Below are positions 21,661 through 25,219 of a DNA stretch of 25,219 bases, in pieces. The stretch is from contig JAEDNQ010000011.1 of assembly GCA_016302435.1 (NCBI GenBank), positions 1-25,219 of the forward strand, written 5' to 3'. Position numbers and translations under genes: made by a program. Origin of the DNA: Bacteroidaceae bacterium. GTDB taxonomy: Bacteria; Bacteroidota; Bacteroidia; Bacteroidales; Bacteroidaceae. How positions within the stretch are numbered: position 1 is the first letter of the stretch; each line of letters begins with the position of its first letter. The notes under the pieces are model-generated. The model was not told the DNA's origin and ran no database searches. It saw only the letters and a list, made by a program, of their open reading frames with translations.

Positions 21661-23424
21661 ATGAAATTACAACATTATTGGCTTGCAGGACTCTCATCTG
21701 TAGTCCTCATAGCAGCAACATCATGTGTAGACAATGATTATGACCTCAGCGACATTGACACCACTGCAAGACTACAGGTAAAGGAGCTTGTTGTGCCAAT
21801 GAACATTGAAGAGGCCATTCTTGATCAAGTGCTCGACCTCGATGACGACAGCGAGGTGAAGAAGATTGAGTTGGAGGACGGCTCTTTCATCTACGCTGTA
21901 AAAAAGGATGGTTCATTCAACTCTGACCCTATCCATATTAGCGAATTCACAGCCTCCAAACCAAACATCACGCCCATTGTGAGCACACTCGACCTCGTAG
22001 ACCTCAGAACGGCTGCCGAATATGTGCCTGGCGGTATCACAGCTTACTACGACATAAAAACAGACCCCACTGAAATCAAGTCTGAAGCATCAGATATTGA
22101 TAAATCTATCTACACCGTTAAAAAGCTCGATGTAAATACTAAAATTAAAACCACTCTCAAGGTGGAAGGTCTCAGTGCAGATGTGCTAGATAAGATGAAG
22201 ATTGATGACCTCAAGGTCAAATATCCTGTAGGTCTGATTGCCACAACTGACAATGGAAGCTATGACCCCAAAACAGGTTATCTGACTTTCTCTAAATCAC
22301 TGGAACCAAACTATCTGGGTGAGATTTCTGTAACAATGACAATTACAGCTCTTGACGCATCTTCCCCCAACATTAAATTCGACGGCGTAGCACACACATT
22401 CAAGTTTGAGGATAACATCACCGTTGAACAAGGACGTGTCAACATTTATGCTGACAAGACCTTGCCAAATACGGTAACATTCAGAGTAAAACCTGAAATG
22501 GAAGCAATAAAGGTTGAAAAGTTCACTGGCTCTATTGTCTATGACGTAGGCGACATCAACATCGACCCTATCGACATAAGCAATCTCCCCGACCTCATCA
22601 ACCAGGAAGGTACATCAATCAGCATAGCTGACCCACAGCTTTATCTTACTCTTAGCAACCCTCTGGAGGAGTACATTGCAGATGGTGATATCATGGATCT
22701 CGGTGCTGGCATCAGCCTCAAGTCAGAGAGAGAGGGTGCTTCAAAGGTATTTGCGCTTGATGAAAGCAGATTCAGCACAGCTCAAAATAACACAGGATAT
22801 ACTTATGTGCTCGCACCAAAGAGTCCCGAAAAGCCTATCGAAGGATATATCAACCCTCAATGGGTGAAGTTCTCAAGCCTTTCCAACGTACTTGACCTTG
22901 ACGGCAAGGGTATTCCAACAAAGATATATGTCGACATCGCTGAGCCACGCATCGACGAGACTAACATCGAGTCTCTCAAGCTTGGTGTCGACCTCCCTGC
23001 TGTCGTAGGTAACTATACTTTCTATGCTCCTCTCCAGCTTAACGACGGGTCAGTCATCAAGTACGTGGACACTATCGACGACTGGAGCGATGAGGACCTC
23101 GACAAGATGACTATCACAAAGCTCAACGTTGACTTCGTTGGTTCTACAGAAGTTCCATTCGAACTGAAGCTGAAGGTATTGCCTATAAACAAGACTGGTA
23201 AGCCCATATCTGGTGTCACTTCCAACACCGTGACAATTCCTGCAATGGCTAAAGGCACACCCGTCAACGTGACCATAGAGGGTGAAATCAAGGAACTCGA
23301 CGGTATTCAAATAGAGGCGAATATTGTCAACAAAGGCAGCGATACCACTCTTGCTCCTTCCATGAAGCTTATCATCAAGGACTTCAAGGCTAAAGTCAGC
23401 GGTTACTACGAGGACGAATTATAA
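21661..23424 (+). CDS. large lipoprotein of unknown function paired with a DUF5723 protein
   Basis: This 587-residue protein begins with a lipoprotein signal MKLQHYWLAGLSSVVLIAATSC, so the mature protein starts at Cys22. The next residues, VDNDYDLSD, are acidic, which resembles the export signal that sends Bacteroidetes lipoproteins to the cell surface; surface exposure is therefore plausible. The rest is beta-rich with no helix-rich domain or catalytic motif that I recognise. It contains several repeats of a strand pattern ending in motifs such as VTIEGEIKELDGIQIEANIVNKG, suggestive of stacked Ig-like or LEA-like sandwiches. ATG at 21661 is chosen because it follows the promoter and gives the signal peptide; the frame is open 22 codons further up. 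The DUF5723 gene follows after 39 nt. Confidence 0.82.
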   Translation: MKLQHYWLAGLSSVVLIAATSCVDNDYDLSDIDTTARLQVKELVVPMNIEEAILDQVLDLDDDSEVKKIELEDGSFIYAVKKDGSFNSDPIHISEFTASKPNITPIVSTLDLVDLRTAAEYVPGGITAYYDIKTDPTEIKSEASDIDKSIYTVKKLDVNTKIKTTLKVEGLSADVLDKMKIDDLKVKYPVGLIATTDNGSYDPKTGYLTFSKSLEPNYLGEISVTMTITALDASSPNIKFDGVAHTFKFEDNITVEQGRVNIYADKTLPNTVTFRVKPEMEAIKVEKFTGSIVYDVGDINIDPIDISNLPDLINQEGTSISIADPQLYLTLSNPLEEYIADGDIMDLGAGISLKSEREGASKVFALDESRFSTAQNNTGYTYVLAPKSPEKPIEGYINPQWVKFSSLSNVLDLDGKGIPTKIYVDIAEPRIDETNIESLKLGVDLPAVVGNYTFYAPLQLNDGSVIKYVDTIDDWSDEDLDKMTITKLNVDFVGSTEVPFELKLKVLPINKTGKPISGVTSNTVTIPAMAKGTPVNVTIEGEIKELDGIQIEANIVNKGSDTTLAPSMKLIIKDFKAKVSGYYEDEL

Positions 23425-23463
23425 GCTACCACCAAATCAAACAACTAAAAACAAGGAAACAGT

Positions 23464-24849
23464 ATGAAAAACTATAGATCATTTCTTGCGGTGGCAGCAC
23501 TCGGCATGGCATCTGCCGCATCAGCCCAGAATCTGAACTCTGGATATTTCACAGAAGGTTATCTCTACCGCCACGACCTCAACCCTGCTTTTGCCAATGA
23601 GCAGAACTACATTGCTATGCCTGCATTGGGTAACTTCAACGTCGGCATCAACTCCAACCTTGGCGTTGACGATGTGCTCTTCAATGTGAATGGCCGCACA
23701 GCCCTCTTCCTCAATCCTAATGTGAGCGCGAGCGAGTTCCTGAGCGGCATCAATGACAAGAACAAAATCAATGAGAATCTCAAGATTCAGATTCTCGGAA
23801 CAGGATTCAAAGGATTCGGCGGTTACAACACTATAGAAATCAACGCTCGCCAATCTCTCGGAGTGCAGGTGCCTGGTTCTATTCTGCGCCTTGCAAAAGA
23901 TGGTGTGCAGAACCAGACTTATGACATCAGCGACCTCCACGCCTCTGCAGTAGGATACGCCGAACTTGCTCTCGGCCACAGCCGCCAGATAAACGAGAAC
24001 CTGCGCGTAGGTGCTAAACTGAAGGTTCTCCTCGGTATCGCCAATGTCGATGCAGAGGTGACAAAGGGACAAATCACACTCGGCGAAGACTCATGGACAG
24101 GTGTCACCAATGCCAAACTCCAGGCAAGCATCAAGGACCTCAAGTTTGAGATGGAAGAGAAGGAGCGCGGAGCTGAAGGCGAAGAGACCACTCACCGCTA
24201 TGTCAGCGGCATTGACGACAGCTCATGGGGCATCAACGGATTCGGTCTCGCTGTAGACCTCGGTGCTGAGTATAAGCTCGACGACAACTGGAAGTTCTCT
24301 GCTGCCCTCCTCGACCTCGGCTACATCGGCTGGAACACAAACTTTGTTGCTTCCACCAACGGCGACAAGCAAGTCAGCACAGGCGACTACAAATTCAACC
24401 TGGATGACGATGAAGCTCATTCATTTGAAAACGAAATGGACCGTCTCACCGAAGGTCTTGCAGCACTCTATGAGCTCGACGACAATGGAGACGCTGGAAG
24501 CCGCTCAAAGGCCCTTGCTGCAACAATGAACCTTGGCGTTGAATACACTCCCGACTTCTACAACAAGATGTCATTCGGCCTCATGAACAGCACTCGCTTT
24601 GCAGGCAAATACTCATACACAGACTTCCGCCTCTCAGCCAATGTGGCTCCATGCAAGATTTTCTCTGCATCAGCCAACTTCTCAGTCAACACTTACGGCA
24701 CAAGCATGGGATGGCTCCTCAACCTACATCCTACAGGCTTCAACCTCTTCCTCGGCATGGACCACACGCTCGGCAAGATAGCTAAGCAGGGTGTGCCTCT
24801 CTCTGGCAGAGGAAGCGTAAGCCTCGGTATCAACTTCCCATTCAACTGA
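23464..24849 (+). CDS. DUF5723 family outer-membrane beta-barrel protein
   Basis: This 461-residue protein has a cleavable signal peptide, MKNYRSFLAVAALGMASAASA, with cleavage expected before QNLNSGYF. The start of the mature part (GYFTEGYLYRHDLNPAFANEQNYIAMPALGNFNVGINSNLG) and the end (GRGSVSLGINFPFN) match Bacteroidetes DUF5723 proteins. Alternating hydrophobic strands such as LRVGAKLKVLLGIAN, WKFSAALLDLGYIGW and MSFGLMNSTRF indicate an outer-membrane barrel distantly like FadL/PorV-type proteins. Function is unknown. It shares an operon with the preceding lipoprotein (39-nt gap), which suggests a two-part envelope complex. The codon pattern (frequent CTC, GGC, AAC) indicates good expression. 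A G/C hairpin follows the stop. Confidence 0.85.
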   Translation: MKNYRSFLAVAALGMASAASAQNLNSGYFTEGYLYRHDLNPAFANEQNYIAMPALGNFNVGINSNLGVDDVLFNVNGRTALFLNPNVSASEFLSGINDKNKINENLKIQILGTGFKGFGGYNTIEINARQSLGVQVPGSILRLAKDGVQNQTYDISDLHASAVGYAELALGHSRQINENLRVGAKLKVLLGIANVDAEVTKGQITLGEDSWTGVTNAKLQASIKDLKFEMEEKERGAEGEETTHRYVSGIDDSSWGINGFGLAVDLGAEYKLDDNWKFSAALLDLGYIGWNTNFVASTNGDKQVSTGDYKFNLDDDEAHSFENEMDRLTEGLAALYELDDNGDAGSRSKALAATMNLGVEYTPDFYNKMSFGLMNSTRFAGKYSYTDFRLSANVAPCKIFSASANFSVNTYGTSMGWLLNLHPTGFNLFLGMDHTLGKIAKQGVPLSGRGSVSLGINFPFN

Positions 24850-24862
24850 TTCAGATAAAGAG

Positions 24863-24885
24863 AGGGGGGGCATGAACTCCCCCCT
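24863..24885. terminator. G/C-run hairpin between convergent genes
   Basis: AGGGGGG (from 24863) pairs with CCCCCCT (24879-24885) over 7 bp with a 9-nt loop. It lies 14 nt after the DUF5723 stop and 12 nt beyond the end of the opposing gene, so it can end both transcripts. No T-run follows on either strand. Confidence 0.55.
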
Positions 24886-24896
24886 GATTAACATCA

Positions 24897-25219
24897 TCAC
24901 GTTTTATTACGTAATGCAACCCACAATGCCAAGGCAGAAATCACAGATATGAACAATACCCCTGCCAGTTCGGCAAGACGAGAGAGAGGCTTTTTGGTCT
25001 CTCTCTCTTTCGTCACGTTCACAGGATATGGTATGCTGTCTCGCTCAATGATGCGCAACGTGTCATGCAACAACTTGTAGCGGTACTCTGTTGAATACTC
25101 ACGCAGATAGACCGTGTCCTTGGTACGGTCGAGCATCTTGTCATTATATATGTAAATGGAGTCATATTGAAGAGACGTGACGTAGACGGTGTCCGTGTGC
25201 ATCTCCTTCACTTGCTCCA
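24897..25219 (-). CDS. unknown small membrane protein with D-[TS]-x-Y repeats (5' end outside window)
   Basis: This is the C-terminal 106 residues or so of a protein whose frame stays open to the window edge; the GTG at 25211 and ATG at 25202 lie inside it and may or may not be starts. The first 70 residues are rich in Tyr, Asp and Thr with a recurring D-[TS]-[VIL] unit, mostly followed by Tyr: DTVYV, DSIYIY, DTVYLREY, DTLRI, DSIPYP. A basic-acidic stretch TKERETKK then leads to one hydrophobic helix (LAELAGVLFISVISALALWVAL) and a short RNKT end. This gives a protein anchored by its C-terminal helix. Proteins of this look occur in Bacteroidales, sometimes in phage-like settings as I recall, but I do not know a function and no phage gene is visible here. 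Confidence 0.65.
   Translation of the reverse strand, partial: EQVKEMHTDTVYVTSLQYDSIYIYNDKMLDRTKDTVYLREYSTEYRYKLLHDTLRIIERDSIPYPVNVTKERETKKPLSRLAELAGVLFISVISALALWVALRNKT

Noticed and set aside
1..25219. Search for tRNA or rRNA genes, CRISPR arrays, insertion sequences, integrases or toxin-antitoxin pairs
   Set aside because: Nothing in the window supports any of these; reading by eye could miss a small RNA without a typical fold.

Overview
The window looks like chromosomal DNA from a Bacteroidales bacterium, most likely Prevotella-like (inference). The signs are a fused SecDF, a meso-diaminopimelate dehydrogenase, proteins restricted to Bacteroidetes (DUF4271, DUF3127, DUF5723, a rhomboid with a DUF6576-like tail), and promoters of the Bacteroidetes type (TTTG, about 19 bp, TAnnTTTG) with no clear Shine-Dalgarno sites. 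Nearly all of it is housekeeping core genome. I see no transposase, integrase, CRISPR array, tRNA or rRNA.

Layout. (1) 17-4640, plus strand: metK, a DUF4271 membrane protein, hemD, rnpA, yidD and a TatD-family hydrolase, packed tightly with several start/stop overlaps. (2) 4483-7311, minus: an RlmL/RlmN-unrelated THUMP-type 23S rRNA methyltransferase with a long basic tail and, upstream of it, cysE. The end of the methyltransferase gene overlaps the end of the TatD gene tail to tail by 158 bp. (3) 7734-9029, plus: purD, ended by a strong hairpin. (4) 9169-12482, minus: dnaN, a DnaQ-like exonuclease and coaBC. (5) 12662-13066, plus: a DUF3127 protein, fired from a promoter that interlocks with the divergent dnaN promoter. 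(6) 13262-20596, minus: a rhomboid protease and membrane-anchored EEP-family protein (translationally coupled), secDF, ddh and a small lipoprotein. (7) 21009-24849, plus: an HU protein, then a large lipoprotein and a DUF5723 outer-membrane protein as a two-gene unit. (8) 24897-end, minus: the 3' part of an unknown small membrane protein cut by the window edge.

How the genes fit together. metK, cysE, purD, hemD and coaBC feed S-adenosylmethionine, cysteine, purines, tetrapyrroles and coenzyme A. rnpA and the rRNA methyltransferase serve RNA maturation. yidD, secDF, the lipoproteins and the outer-membrane protein belong to envelope biogenesis, and ddh makes the meso-diaminopimelate of peptidoglycan. 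dnaN, the exonuclease, HU and probably the DUF3127 protein serve DNA replication and the nucleoid.

The most interesting reading is that the DUF3127 protein has the layout of a single-stranded-DNA-binding protein: a predicted OB-type domain, an Ala/Pro linker and an acidic tip ending DLPF. It is transcribed divergently from the sliding-clamp gene through overlapping promoters. Other points worth a look are the 158-bp antiparallel coding overlap, the lipoprotein/DUF5723 pair, the cut-off D-[TS]-x-Y repeat protein at the end, and several short duplications in spacers.
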